This document shows, piece by piece, positions 11,789 to 25,300 of a DNA stretch of 64,000 bases (position 1 is its first letter; every line of letters starts with the position of its first letter). The DNA is from Auanema rhodensis. Lineage: Eukaryota > Nematoda > Chromadorea > Rhabditida > Rhabditidae. The translations under genes were made by a program, and so were the position numbers. Below the pieces are notes generated by a model. It was not told the DNA's origin, ran no database searches, and saw only the letters and a list, made by a program, of their open reading frames with translations. Location of the stretch: the NCBI GenBank assembly GCA_964057225.1, contig CAXKVF010000078.1, positions 434,001 to 498,000 of the forward strand. Direction: 5' to 3'.

Positions 11789-13548
11789 AGTTACATACTA
11801 AGTGCACATCACGTGTACATTTAATTAGCATAAATTAAAGTTCACGTAAATTTCAAAGTCATGGTTACCATGCACCAATATCAATAAAAATTTGTTTTTA
11901 GACTAATATGGACATGGGGAATCTAATTTTGAAAACCGCATCTCTTTATCTTTCACGTGAAGCGAGTTACATACCAAGTGCACATCACGTGTACATTTAA
12001 TTAGCATAAATTAAAGTTCACGTAAATTTCAAAGTCATGGTTACCATGAACCAATATCAATAAAAATTTGTTTTTAGACTAATATAGACATGGGGAATCT
12101 AATTTTGAAAACCGCATCTCTTTATCTTTCACGTGAAGCGAGTTACATACCAAGTGCACATCACGTGTACATTTAATTAGCATAAATTAAAGTTCACGTA
12201 AATTTCAAAGTCATGGTTACCATGCACCAATATCAATAAAAATTTGTTTTTAAACTAATATGGACATGGGGAATCTAATTTTGAAAACCGCATCTCTTTA
12301 TCTTTCACGTGAAGCGAGTTACATACCAAGTGCACATCACGTGTACATTTAATTAGCATAAATTAAAGTTCACGTAAATTTCAAAGTCATGGTTACCATG
12401 CACCAATATCAATAAAAATTTGTTTTTAGACTAATATGGACATGGGGAATCTAATTTTGAAAACCGCATCTCTTTATCTTTCACGTGAAGCGAGTTACAT
12501 ACCAAGTGCACATCACGTGTACATTTAATTAGCATAAATTAAAGTTCACGTAAATTTCAAAGTCATGGTTACCATGAACCAATATCAATAAAAATTTGTT
12601 TTTAGACTAATATGGACATGGGGAATCTAATTTTGAAAACCGCATCTCTTTATCTTTCACGTGAAGCGAGTTACATACTAAGTGCACATCACGTGTACAT
12701 TTAATTAGCATAAATTAAAGTTCACGTAAATTTCAAAGTCATGGTTACCATGCACCAATATCAATAAAAATTTGTTTTTAGACTAATATGGACATGGGGA
12801 ATCTAATTTTGAAAACCGCATCTCTTTATCTTTCACGTGAAGCGAGTTACATACCAAGTGCACATCACGTGTACATTTAATTAGCATAAATTAAAGTTCA
12901 CGTAAATTTCAAAGTCATGGTTACCATGAACCAATATCAATAAAAATTTGTTTTTAGACTAATATAGACATGGGGAATCTAATTTTGAAAACCGCATCTC
13001 TTTATCTTTCACGTGAAGCGAGTTACATACCAAGTGCACATCACGTGTACATTTAATTAGCATAAATTAAAGTTCACGTAAATTTCAAAGTCATGGTTAC
13101 CATGCACCAATATCAATAAAAATTTGTTTTTAAACTAATATGGACATGGGGAATCTAATTTTGAAAACCGCATCTCTTTATCTTTCACGTGAAGCGAGTT
13201 ACATACCAAGTGCACATCACGTGTACATTTAATTAGCATAAATTAAAGTTCACGTAAATTTCAAAGTCATGGTTACCATGCACCAATATCAATAAAAATT
13301 TGTTTTTAGACTAATATGGACATGGGGAATCTAATTTTGAAAACCGCATCTCTTTATCTTTCACGTGAAGCGAGTTACATACCAAGTGCACATCACGTGT
13401 ACATTTAATTAGCATAAATTAAAGTTCACGTAAATTTCAAAGTCATGGTTACCATGAACCAATATCAATAAAAATTTGTTTTTAGACTAATATGGACATG
13501 GGGAATCTAATTTTGAAAACCGCATCTCTTTATCTTTCACGTGAAGCG
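11789..13548 (+). repeat. 5-monomer higher-order repeat, 880 bp x 2
   Basis: Two copies: 11789-12668 and 12669-13548. Markers recur at 880 bp: TTACATACTA (11791, 12671), AATATAGACA (12081, 12961) and TTTTTAAACT (TAAACT at 12251, 13131). The order in each copy is C85 with CATACTA, A85 with ATAGAC, C85 with TAAACT, C85, A85. Confidence 0.92.
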
Positions 13549-13900
13549 AGTTACATACCAAGTGCACATCACGTGTACATTTAATTAGCATAAATTAAAG
13601 TTCACGTAACTTTCAAAGTCATGGTTACCATGCACCAATATCAATAAAAATTTGTTTTTAGACTAATATGGACATGGGGAATCTAATTTTGAAAACCGCA
13701 TCTCTTTATCTTTCACGTGAAGCGAGTTACATACCAAGTGCACATCACGTGTACATTTAATTAGCATAAATTAAAGTTCACGTAACTTTCAAAGTCATGG
13801 TTACCATGCACCAATATCAATAAAAATTTGTTTTTAGACTAATATGGACATGGGGAATCTAATTTTGAAAACCGCATCTCTTTATCTTTCACGTGAAGCG
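13549..13900 (+). repeat. Single-monomer tandem duplication
   Basis: Two adjacent monomers share the private change CGTAACTTTC (13606 and 13782, 176 bp apart) and otherwise look the same. I did not see this variant elsewhere in the window, so this is a very recent one-monomer duplication. Confidence 0.88.
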
Positions 13901-14604
13901 AGTTACATACCAAGTGCACATCACGTGTACATTTAATTAGCATAAATTAAAGTTCACGTAAATTTCAAAGTCATGGTTACCATGCACCAATATCAATAAA
14001 AATTTGTTTTTAGACTAATATGGACATGGGGAATCTAATTTTGAAAACCGCATCTCTTTATCTTTCACGTGAAGCGAGTTACATACCAAGTGCACATCAC
14101 GTGTACATTTAATTAGCATAAATTAAAGTTCACGTAAATTTCAAAGTCATGGTTACCATGCACCAATATCAATAAAAATTTGTTTTTAGACTAATATGGA
14201 CATGGGGAATCTAATTTTGAAAACCGCATCTCTTCATCTTTCACGTGAAGCGAGTTACATACCAAGTGCACATCACGTGTACATTTAATTAGCATAAATT
14301 AAAGTTCACGTAAATTTCAAAGTCATGGTTACCATGCACCAATATCAATAAAAATTTGTTTTTAGACTAATATGGACATGGGGAATCTAATTTTGAAAAC
14401 CGCATCTCTTTATCTTTCACGTGAAGCGAGTTACATACCAAGTGCACATCACGTGTACATTTAATTAGCATAAATTAAAGTTCACGTAAATTTCAAAGTC
14501 ATGGTTACCATGAACCAATATCAATAAAAATTTGTTTTTAGACTAATATGGATATGGGGAATCTAATTTTGAAAACCGCATCTCTTTATCTTTCACGTGA
14601 AGCG
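13901..14604 (+). repeat. Four ordinary monomers
   Basis: Three C85 copies and one A85 copy (14429-14604), the last with GATATGGGG. No higher-order period is visible here. Confidence 0.8.
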
Positions 14605-17596
14605 AGTTACATACCAAGTGCACATCACGTGTACATTTAATTAGCATAAATTAAAGTTCACGTAAATTTCAAAGTCATGGTTACCATGCACCAATATCAA
14701 TAAAAATTTGTTTTTAGACTAATATGGACATGGGGAATCTAATTTTGAAAACCGCATCTTTTTATCTTTCACGTGAAGCGAGTTACATACCAAGTGCACA
14801 TCACGTGTACATTTAATTAGCATAAATTAAAGTTCACGTAAATTTCCAAGTCATGGTTACCATGCACTAATATCAATAAAAATTTGTTTTTAAACTAATA
14901 TGGACATGGGGAATCTAATTTTGAAAACCGCATCTCTTTATCTTTCACGTGAAGCGAGTTACATACCAAGTGCACATCACGTGTACATTTAATTAGCATA
15001 AATTAAAGTTCACGTAAATTTCAAAGTCATGGTTACCATGCACCAATATCAATAAAAATTTGTTTTTAGACTAATATGGACATGGGGAATCTAATTTTGA
15101 AAACCGCATCTCTTTATCTTTCACGTGAAGCGAGTTACATACCAAGTGCACATCACGTATACATTTAATTAGCATAAATTAAAGTTCACGTAAATTTCAA
15201 AGTCATGGTTACCATGAACCAATATCAATAAAAATTTGTTTTTAGACTAATATGGACATGGGGAATCTAATTTTGAAAACCGCATCTCTTTATCTTTCAC
15301 GTGAAGCGAGTTACATACCAAGTGCACATCACGTGTACATTTAATTAGCATAAATTAAAGTTCACGTAAATTTCAAAGTCATGGTTACCATGCACCAATA
15401 TCAATAAAAATTTGTTTTTAGACTAATATGGACATGGGGAATCTAATTTTGAAAACCGCATCTCTTTATCTTTCACGTGAAGCGAGTTACATACCAAGTG
15501 CACATCACGTGTACATTTAATTAGCATAAATTAAAGTTCACGTAAATTTCAAAGTCATGGTTACCATGCACCAATATCAATAAAAATTTGTTTTTAGACT
15601 AATATGGACATGGGGAATCTAATTTTGAAAACTGCATCTCTTCATCTTTCACGTGAAGCGAGTTACATACCAAGTGCACATCACGTGTACATTTAATTAG
15701 CATAAATTAAAGTTCACGTAAATTTCAAAGTCATGGTTACCATGCACCAATATCAATAGAAATTTGTTTTTAGACTAATATGGACATGGGGAATCTAATT
15801 TTGAAAACCGCATCTCTTTATCTTTCACGTGAAGCGAGTTACATACCAAGTGCACATCACGTGTACATTTAATTAGCATAAATTAAAGTTCACGTAAATT
15901 TCAAAGTCATGGTTACCATGCACCAATATCAATAAAAATTTGTTTTTAGACTAATATGGACATGGGGAATCTAATTTTGAAAACCGCATCTCTTTATCTT
16001 TCACGTGAAGCGAGTTACATACCAAGTGCACATCACGTGTACATTTAATTAGCATAAATTAAAGTTCACGTAAATTTCAAAGTCATGGTTACCATGCACC
16101 AATATCAATAAAAATTTGTTTTTAGACTAATATGGACATGGGGAATCTAATTTTGAAAACTGCATCTCTTCATCTTTCACGTGAAGCGAGTTACATACAA
16201 AGTGCACATCACGTGTACATTTAATTAGCATAAATTAAAGTTCACGTAAATTTCAAAGTCATGGTTACCATGCACCAATATCAATAAAAATTTGTTTTTA
16301 GACTAATATGGACATGGGGAATCTAATTTTGAAAACCGCATCTCTTTATCTTTCACGTGAAGCGAGTTACATACCAAGTGCACATCACGTGTACATTTAA
16401 TTAGCATAAATTAAAGTTCACGTAAATTTCAAAGTCATGGTTACCATGCACCAATATCAATAAAAATTTGTTTTTAGACTAATATGGACATGGGGAATCT
16501 AATTTTGAAAACCGCATCTCTTTATCTTTCACGTGAAGCGAGTTACATACCAAGTGCACATCACGTGTACATTTAATTAGCATAAATTAAAGTTCACGTA
16601 AATTTCAAAGTCATGGTTACCATGCACCAATATCAATAAAAATTTGTTTTTAGACTAATATGGACATGGGGAATCTAATTTTGAAAACCGCATCTTTTTA
16701 TCTTTCACGTGAAGCGAGTTACATACCAAGTGCACATCACGTGTACATTTAATTAGCATAAATTAAAGTTCACGTAAATTTCCAAGTCATGGTTACCATG
16801 CACTAATATCAATAAAAATTTGTTTTTAAACTAATATGGACATGGGGAATCTAATTTTGAAAACCGCATCTCTTTATCTTTCACGTGAAGCGAGTTACAT
16901 ACCAAGTGCACATCACGTGTACATTTAATTAGCATAAATTAAAGTTCACGTAAATTTCAAAGTCATGGTTACCATGCACCAATATCAATAAAAATTTGTT
17001 TTTAGACTAATATGGACATGGGGAATCTAATTTTGAAAACCGCATCTCTTTATCTTTCACGTGAAGCGAGTTACATACCAAGTGCACATCACGTATACAT
17101 TTAATTAGCATAAATTAAAGTTCACGTAAATTTCAAAGTCATGGTTACCATGAACCTATATCAATAAAAATTTGTTTTTAGACTAATATGGACATGGGGA
17201 ATCTAATTTTGAAAACCGCATCTCTTTATCTTTCACGTGAAGCGAGTTACATACCAAGTGCACATCACGTGTACATTTAATTAGCATAAATTAAAGTTCA
17301 CGTAAATTTCAAAGTCATGGTTACCATGCACCAATATCAATAAAAATTTGTTTTTAGACTAATATGGACATGGGGAATCTAATTTTGAAAACCGCATCTC
17401 TTTATCTTTCACGTGAAGCGAGTTACATACCAAGTGCACATCACGTGTACATTTAATTAGCATAAATTAAAGTTCACGTAAATTTCAAAGTCATGGTTAC
17501 CATGCACCAATATCAATAAAAATTTGTTTTTAGACTAATATGGACATGGGGAATCTAATTTTGAAAACTGCATCTCTTCATCTTTCACGTGAAGCG
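14605..17596 (+). repeat. 11-monomer offset repeat, 1936 bp
   Basis: The six monomers at 14605-15660 recur at 16541-17596. Markers at 1936 bp offset are CATCTTTTTATC (14755, 16691), TTTCCAAG (14841, 16777), CACTAATATC (about 14865, 16801), TTTTTAAACT (14891, 16827), CACGTATAC (15154, 17090) and AAAACTGCATC (ACTGC at 15631, 17567). The ACTGC/CTTCATC monomer also occurs at 16159, 528 bp after the first, giving a local 3-mer duplication (15485 and 16013). Private changes include CAATAGAAATT near 15.76 kb and ACATACAAAG near 16.19 kb. Confidence 0.88.
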
Positions 17597-17948
17597 AGTT
17601 ACATACCAAGTGCACATCACGTGTACATTTAATTAGCATAAATTAAAGTTCACGTAAATTTCAAAGTCATGGTTACCATGCACCAATATCAATAAAAATT
17701 TGTTTTTAGACTAATATGGACATGGGGAATCTAATTTTGAAAACCGCATCTCTTTATCTTTCACGTGAAGCGAGTTATATACCAAGTGCACATCACGTGT
17801 ACATTTAATTAGCATAAATTAAAGTTCACGTAAATTTCAAAGTCATGGTTACCATGAACCAATATCAATAAAAATTTGTTTTTAGACTAATATGGACATG
17901 GGGAATCTAATTTTGAAAACCGCATCTCTTTATCTTTCACGTGAAGCG
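17597..17948 (+). repeat. Boundary monomers; first GAGTTATATACC variant
   Basis: Two full-length monomers. The second (17773-17948) carries GAGTTATATACC, which later marks the 1410-bp repeat at 20767 and 22177. The array changes here from mostly C85 to mostly A85 and GAAGC monomers. Confidence 0.75.
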
Positions 17949-18828
17949 AGTTACATACCAAGTGCACATCACGTGTACATTTAATTAGCATAAATTAAAG
18001 TTCACGTAAATTTCAAAGTCATGGTTACCATGAAGCAATATCAATAAAAATTTGTTTTTAGACTAATATGGACATGGGGAATCTAATTTTGAAAACCGCA
18101 TCTCTTTATCTTTCACGTGAAGCGAGTTACATACCAAGTGCACATCACGTGTACATTTAATTAGCATTAATTAAAGTTCACGTAAATTTCAAAGTCATGG
18201 TTACCATGAACCAATATCAATAAAAATTTGTTTTTAGACTAATATGGACATGGGGAATCTAATTTTGAAAACCGCATCTCTTTATCTTTCACGTGAAGCG
18301 AGTTACATACCAAGTGCACATCACGTGTACATTTAATTAGCATAAATTAAAGTTCACGTAAATTTCAAAGTCATGGTTACCATGAAGCAATATCAATAAA
18401 AATTTGTTTTTAGACTAATATGGACATGGGGAATCTAATTTTGAAAACCGCATCTCTTTATCTTTCACGTGAAGCGAGTTACATACCAAGTGCACATCAC
18501 GTGTACATTTAATTAGCATTAATTAAAGTTCACGTAAATTTCAAAGTCATGGTTACCATGAACCAATATCAATAAAAATTTGTTTTTAGACTAATATGGA
18601 CATGGGGAATCTAATTTTGAAAACCGCATCTCTTTATCTTTCACGTGAAGCGAGTTACATACCAAGTGCACATCACGTGTACATTTAATTAGCATAAATT
18701 AAAGTTCACGTAAATTTCAAAGTCATGGTTACCATGAAGCAATATCAATAAAAATTTGTTTTTAGACTAATATGGACATGGGGAATCTAATTTTGAAAAC
18801 CGCATCTCTTTATCTTTCACGTGAAGCG
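17949..18828 (+). repeat. Dimeric higher-order repeat, 352 bp
   Basis: A GAAGC monomer alternates with a monomer carrying AGCATTAATT and GAACC. GAAGC forms are at 18031, 18383 and 18735, and the CATTAATT forms at 18165 and 18517, all exactly 352 bp apart. The last GAAGC monomer (18653-18828) has no partner after it. These are the first GAAGC and AGCATT copies in the window. Confidence 0.9.
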
Positions 18829-19532
18829 AGTTACATACCAAGTGCACATCACGTGTACATTTAATTAGCATAAATTAAAGTTCACGTAAATTTCAAAGTC
18901 ATGGTTACCATGCACCAATATCAATAAAAATTTGTTTTTAGACTAATATGGACATGGGGAATCTAATTTTGAAAACCGCATCTCTTTATCTTTCACGTGA
19001 AGCGAGTTACATACCAAGTGCAAATCACGTGTACATTTAATTAGCATAAATTAAAGTTCACGTAAATTTCAAAGTCATGGTTACCATGAAGCAATATCAA
19101 TAAAAATTTGTTTTTAGACTAATATGGACATGGGGAATCTAATTTTGAAAACCGCATCTCTTTATCTTTCACGTGAAGCGAGTAACATACCAAGTGCACA
19201 TCACGTGTACATTTAATTAGCATTAATTAAAGTTCACGTAAATTTCAAAGTCATGGTTACCATGAACCAATATCAATAAAAATTTGTTTTTAGACTAATA
19301 TGGACATGGGGAATCTAATTTTGAAAACCGCATCTCTTTATCTTTCACGTGAAGCGAGTTACATACCAAGTGCACATCACGTGTACATTTAATTAGCATA
19401 AATTAAAGTTCACGTAAATTTCAAAGTCATGGTTACCATGCACCAATATCAATAAAAATTTGTTTTTAGACTAATATGGACATGGGGAATCTAATTTTGA
19501 AAACCGCATCTCTTTATCTTTCACGTGAAGCG
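18829..19532 (+). repeat. Four monomers with a degraded dimer pattern
   Basis: The order is C85, GAAGC (with CAAATCACG near 19021), AGCATT with GAACC (and GAGTAACATAC near 19182), then C85. The dimer order continues with an inserted C85 monomer and private point changes. Confidence 0.75.
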
Positions 19533-20060
19533 AGTTACATACCAAGTGCACATCACGTGTACATTTAATTAGCATAAATTAAAGTTCACGTAAATTTCAA
19601 AGTCATGGTTACCATGAAGCAATATCAATAAAAATTTGTTTTTAGACTAATATGGACATGGGGAATCTAATTTTGAAAACCGCATCTCTTTATCTTTCAC
19701 GTGAAGCGAGTTACATACCAAGTGCACATCACGTGTACATTTAATTAGCATTAATTAAAGTTCACGTAAATTTCAAAGTCATGGTTACCATGAACCAATA
19801 TCAATAAAAATTTGTTTTTAGACTAATATGGACATGGGGAATCTAATTTTGAAAACCGCATCTCTTTATCTTTCACGTGAAGCGAGTTACATACCAAGTG
19901 CACATCACGTGTACATTTAATTAGCATAAATTAAAGTTCACGTAAATTTCAAAGTCATGGTTACCATGAACTAATATCAATAAAAATTTGTTTTTAGACT
20001 AATATGGACATGGGGAATCTAATTTTGAAAACCGCATCTCTTTATCTTTCACGTGAAGCG

Positions 20061-20149
20061 AGTTACATACCAAGTGCACATCACGTGTACATTTAATTAG
20101 CATAAATTAAAGTTCACGTAAATTTTCTCGTTATCTTTCACGTGAAGCG
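20061..20149 (+). repeat. 89-bp truncated monomer 1
   Basis: Monomer positions 1-65 are joined directly to 153-176, so 87 bp (66-152) are missing. The junction reads GTAAATTT then TCTCGTTATC. The flanking bases give no junction microhomology (65 T versus 152 A; 66 C versus 153 T). The dyad, the A/T tract and one CpG are lost; all three CACGT cores remain. G at position 157 links it to the monomer at 5277. Confidence 0.95.
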
Positions 20150-20677
20150 AGTTACATACCAAGTGCACATCACGTGTACATTTAATTAGCATAAATTAAA
20201 GTTCACGTAAATTTCAAAGTCATGGTTACCATGAAGCAATATCAATAAAAATTTGTTTTTAGACTAATATGGACATGGGGAATCTAATTTTGAAAACCGC
20301 ATCTCTTTATCTTTCACGTGAAGCGAGTTACATACCAAGTGCACATCACGTGTACATTTAATTAGCATTAATTAAAGTTCACGTAAATTTCAAAGTCATG
20401 GTTACCATGAACCAATATCAATAAAAATTTGTTTTTAGACTAATATGGACATGGGGAATCTAATTTTGAAAACCGCATCTCTTTATCTTTCACGTGAAGC
20501 GAGTTACATACCAAGTGCACATCACGTGTACATTTAATTAGCATAAATTAAAGTTCACGTAAATTTCAAAGTCATGGTTACCATGAACTAATATCAATAA
20601 AAATTTGTTTTTAGACTAATATGGACATGGGGAATCTAATTTTGAAAACCGCATCTCTTTATCTTTCACGTGAAGCG

Positions 20678-20766
20678 AGTTACATACCAAGTGCACATCA
20701 CGTGTACATTTAATTAGCATAAATTAAAGTTCACGTAAATTTTCTCGTTATCTTTCACGTGAAGCG
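20678..20766 (+). repeat. 89-bp truncated monomer 2
   Basis: It has the same junction and length as the copy at 20061 and lies 617 bp downstream of it. It is followed by the GAGTTATATACC monomer. Confidence 0.95.
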
Positions 20767-21470
20767 AGTTATATACCAAGTGCACATCACGTGTACATTT
20801 AATTAGCATAAATTAAAGTTCACGTAAATTTCAAAGTCATGGTTACCATGAACCAATATCAATAAAAATTTGTTTTTAGACTAATATGGACATGGGGAAT
20901 CTAATTTTGAAAACCGCATCTCTTTATCTTTCACGTGAAGCGAGTTACATACCAAGTGCACATCACGTGTACATTTAATTAGCATAAATTAAAGTTCACG
21001 TAAATTTCAAAGTCATGGTTACCATGAAGCAATATCAATAAAAATTTGTTTTTAGACTAATATGGACATGGGGAATCTAATTTTGAAAACCGCATCTCTT
21101 TATCTTTCACGTGAAGCGAGTTACATACCAAGTGCACATCACGTGTACATTTAATTAGCATTAATTAAAGTTCACGTAAATTTCAAAGTCATGGTTACCA
21201 TGAACCAATATCAATAAAAATTTGTTTTTAGACTAATATGGACATGGGGAATCTAATTTTGAAAACCGCATCTCTTTATCTTTCACGTGAAGCGAGTTAC
21301 ATACCAAGTGCACATCACGTGTACATTTAATTAGCATAAATTAAAGTTCACGTAAATTTCAAAGTCATGGTTACCATGAACTAATATCAATAAAAATTTG
21401 TTTTTAGACTAATATGGACATGGGGAATCTAATTTTGAAAACCGCATCTCTTTATCTTTCACGTGAAGCG

Positions 21471-21559
21471 AGTTACATACCAAGTGCACATCACGTGTAC
21501 ATTTAATTAGCATAAATTAAAGTTCACGTAAATTTTCTCGTTATCTTTCACGTGAAGCG
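21471..21559 (+). repeat. 89-bp truncated monomer 3
   Basis: The junction is identical. It lies 1410 bp after the first truncated copy, as the 1410-bp unit predicts, and is followed by a GAAGC monomer. Confidence 0.95.
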
Positions 21560-22087
21560 AGTTACATACCAAGTGCACATCACGTGTACATTTAATTAGC
21601 ATAAATTAAAGTTCACGTAAATTTCAAAGTCATGGTTACCATGAAGCAATATCAATAAAAATTTGTTTTTAGACTAATATGGACATGGGGAATCTAATTT
21701 TGAAAACCGCATCTCTTTATCTTTCACGTGAAGCGAGTTACATACCAAGTGCACATCACGTGTACATTTAATTAGCATTAATTAAAGTTCACGTAAATTT
21801 CAAAGTCATGGTTACCATGAACCAAAATCAATAAAAATTTGTTTTTAGACTAATATGGACATGGGGAATCTAATTTTGAAAACCGCATCTCTTTATCTTT
21901 CACGTGAAGCGAGTTACATACCAAGTGCACATCACGTGTACATTTAATTAGCATAAATTAAAGTTCACGTAAATTTCAAAGTCATGGTTACCATGAACTA
22001 ATATCAATAAAAATTTGTTTTTAGACTAATATGGACATGGGGAATCTAATTTTGAAAACCGCATCTCTTTATCTTTCACGTGAAGCG

Positions 22088-22176
22088 AGTTACATACCAA
22101 GTGCACATCACGTGTACATTTAATTAGCATAAATTAAAGTTCACGTAAATTTTCTCGTTATCTTTCACGTGAAGCG
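22088..22176 (+). repeat. 89-bp truncated monomer 4
   Basis: The junction is identical. It lies 1410 bp after the second truncated copy and is again followed by a GAGTTATATACC monomer. I found no truncated monomer after this one. Confidence 0.95.
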
Positions 22177-22352
22177 AGTTATATACCAAGTGCACATCAC
22201 GTGTACATTTAATTAGCATAAATTAAAGTTCACGTAAATTTCAAAGTCATGGTTACCATGAACCAATATCAATAAAAATTTGTTTTTTGACTAATATGGA
22301 CATGGGGAATCTAATTTTGAAAACCGCATCTCTTTATCTTTCACGTGAAGCG

Positions 22353-25300
22353 AGTTACATACCAAGTGCACATCACGTGTACATTTAATTAGCATAAATT
22401 AAAGTTCACGTAAATTTCAAAGTCATGGTTACCATGCACCAACATCAATAAAAATTTGTTTTTAGACTAATATGGACATGGGGAATCTAATTTTGAAAAC
22501 CGCATCTCTTTATCTTTCACGTGAAGCGAGTTACATACCAAGTGCACATCACGTGTACATTTAATTAGCATAAATTAAAGTTCACGTAAATTTCAAAGTC
22601 ATGGTTACCATGAACCAATATCAATAAAAATTTGTTTTTAGACTAATATGGACATGGGGAATCTAATTTTGAAAACCGCATCTCTTTATCTTTCACGTGA
22701 AAAGAGTTACATACCAAGTGCACATCACGTGTACATTTAATTAGCATAAATTAAAGTTCACGTAAATTTCAAAGTCATGGTTACCATGCACCAATATCAA
22801 TAAAAATTTGTTTTTAGACTAATATGGACATGGGGAATCTAATTTTGAAAACCGCATCTCTTTATCTTTCACGTGAAGCGAGTTACATACCAAGTGCACA
22901 TCACGTGTACATTTAATTAGCATAAATTAAAGTTCACGTAAATTTCAAAGTCATGGTTACCATGCACCAATATCAATAAAAATTTGTTTTTAGACTAATA
23001 TGGACATGGGGAATCTAATTTTGAAAACCGCATCTCTTTATCTTTCACGTGAAGCGAGTTACATACCAAGTGCACATCACGTGTACATTTAATTAGCATT
23101 AATTAAAGTTCACGTAAATTTCAAAGTCATGGTTACCATGAACCAATATCAATAAAAATTTGTTTTTAGACTAATATGGACATGGGGAATCTAATTTTGA
23201 AAACCGCATCTCTTTATCTTTCACGTGAAGCGAGTTACATACCAAGTGCACATCACGTGTACATTTAATTAGCATTAATTAAAGTTCACGTAAATTTCAA
23301 AGTCATGGTTACCATGAACCAATATCAATAAAAATTTGTTTTTAGACTAATATGGACATGGGGAATCTAATTTTGAAAACCGCATCTCTTTATCTTTCAC
23401 GTGAAGCGAGTTACATACCAAGTGCACATCACGTGTACATTTAATTAGCATAAATTAAAGTTCACGTAAATTTCAAAGTCATGGTTACCATGAACCAATA
23501 TCAATAAAAATTTGTTTTTAGACTAATATGGACATGGGGAATCTAATTTTGGAAACCGCATCTCTTTATCTTTCACGTGAAGCGAGTTACATACCAAGTG
23601 CACATCACGTGTACATTTAATTAGCATAAATTAAAGTTCACGTAAATTTCAAAGTCATGGTTACCATGCACCAATATCAATAAAAATTTGTTTTTAGACT
23701 AATATGGACATGGGGAATCTAATTTTGGAAACCGCATCTCTTCATCTTTCACGTGAAGCGAGTTACATACCAAGTGCACATCACGTGTACATTTAATTAG
23801 CATAAATTAAAGTTCACGTAAATTTCAAAGTCATGGTTACCATGAACCAATATCAATAAAAATTTGTTTTTAGACTAATATGGACATGGGGAATCTAATT
23901 TTGAAAACCGCATCTCTTTATCTTTCACGTGAAGCGAGTTACATACCAAGTGCACATCACGTGTACATTTAATTAGCATAAATTAAAGTTCACGTAAATT
24001 TCAAAGTCATGGTTACCATGCACCAATATCAATAAAAATTTGTTTTTAGACTAATATGGACATGGGGAATCTAATTTTGAAAACCGCATCTCTTCATCTT
24101 TCACGTGAAGCGAGTTACATACCAAGTGCACATCACGTGTACATTTAATTAGCATAAATTAAAGTTCACGTAAATTTCAAAGTCATGGTTACCATGCACC
24201 AATATCAATAAAAATTTGTTTTTAGACTAATATGGACATGGGGAATCTAATTTTGAAAACCGCATCTCTTTATCTTTCACGTGAAGCGTGTTACATACCA
24301 AGTGCACATCACGTGTACATTTAATTAGCATAAATTAAAGTTCACGTAAATTTCAAAGTCATGGTTACCATGAACCAATATCAATAAAAATTTGTTTTTA
24401 GACTAATATGGACATGGGGAATCTAATTTTGAAAACCGCATCTCTTTATCTTTCACGTGAAGCGAGTTACATACCAAGTGCACATCACGTGTAAATTTAA
24501 TTAGCATAAATTAAAGTTCACGTAAATTTCAAAGTCATGGTTACCATGCACCAATATCAATAAAAATTTGTTTTTAGACTAATATGGACATGGGGAATCT
24601 AATTTTGAAAACCGCATCTCTTTATCTTTCACGTGAAGCGAGTTACATACCAAGTGCACATCACGTGTACATTTAATTAGCATAAATTAAAGTTCACGTA
24701 AATTTCAAAGTCATGGTTACCATGAACCAATATCAATAAAAATTTGTTTTTAGACTAATATGGACATGGGGAATCTAATATTGAAAACCGCATCTCTTTA
24801 TCTTTCACGTGAAGCGAGTTACATACCAAGTGCACATCACGTGTACATTTAATTAGCATAAATTAAAGTTCACGTAAAATTCAAAGTCATGGTTACCATG
24901 CACCAATATCAATAAAAATTTGTTTTTAGACTAATATGGACATGGGGAATCTAATTTTGAAAACCGCATCTCTTTATCTTTCACGTGAAGCGAGTTACAT
25001 GCCAAGTGCACATCACGTGTACATTTAATTAGCATAAATTAAAGTTCACGTAAATTTCAAAGTCATGGTTACCATGAAGCAATATCAATAAAAATTTGTT
25101 TTTAGACTAATATGGACATGGGGAATCTAATTTTGAAAACCGCATCTCTTTATCTTTCACGTGAAGCGAGTTACATACCAAGTGCACATCACGTGTACAT
25201 TTAATTAGCATTAATTAAAGTTCACGTAAATTTCAAAGTCATGGTTACCATGAACCAATATCAATAAAAATTTGTTTTTAGACTAATATGGACATGGGGA

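Larger units (their letters stand above)
19533..22352 (+). repeat. Nested higher-order repeat, 1410 bp x 2, with truncated monomers
   Basis: Each 1410-bp unit (19533-20942, 20943-22352) is two 617-bp blocks plus one full monomer. Each 617-bp block is GAAGC, then AGCATT/GAACC, then GAACTAATATC, then an 89-bp truncated monomer. The closing full monomer (20767, 22177) carries GAGTTATATACC. The truncation junctions are spaced 617, 793 and 617 bp, as this layout requires. Private changes (AACCAAAATC near 21.83 kb and TTTTTTGACT near 22.29 kb) show that the second unit has begun to diverge. At least two rounds of amplification are implied: first the 617-bp block, then the 1410-bp unit. Confidence 0.95.

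Noticed and set aside
20061-22176. Insertion of a mobile element at the 89-bp monomers
   Set aside because: The junction contains only satellite sequence (positions 1-65 joined to 153-176), with no target-site duplication, terminal repeats or foreign bases. It is a deletion.
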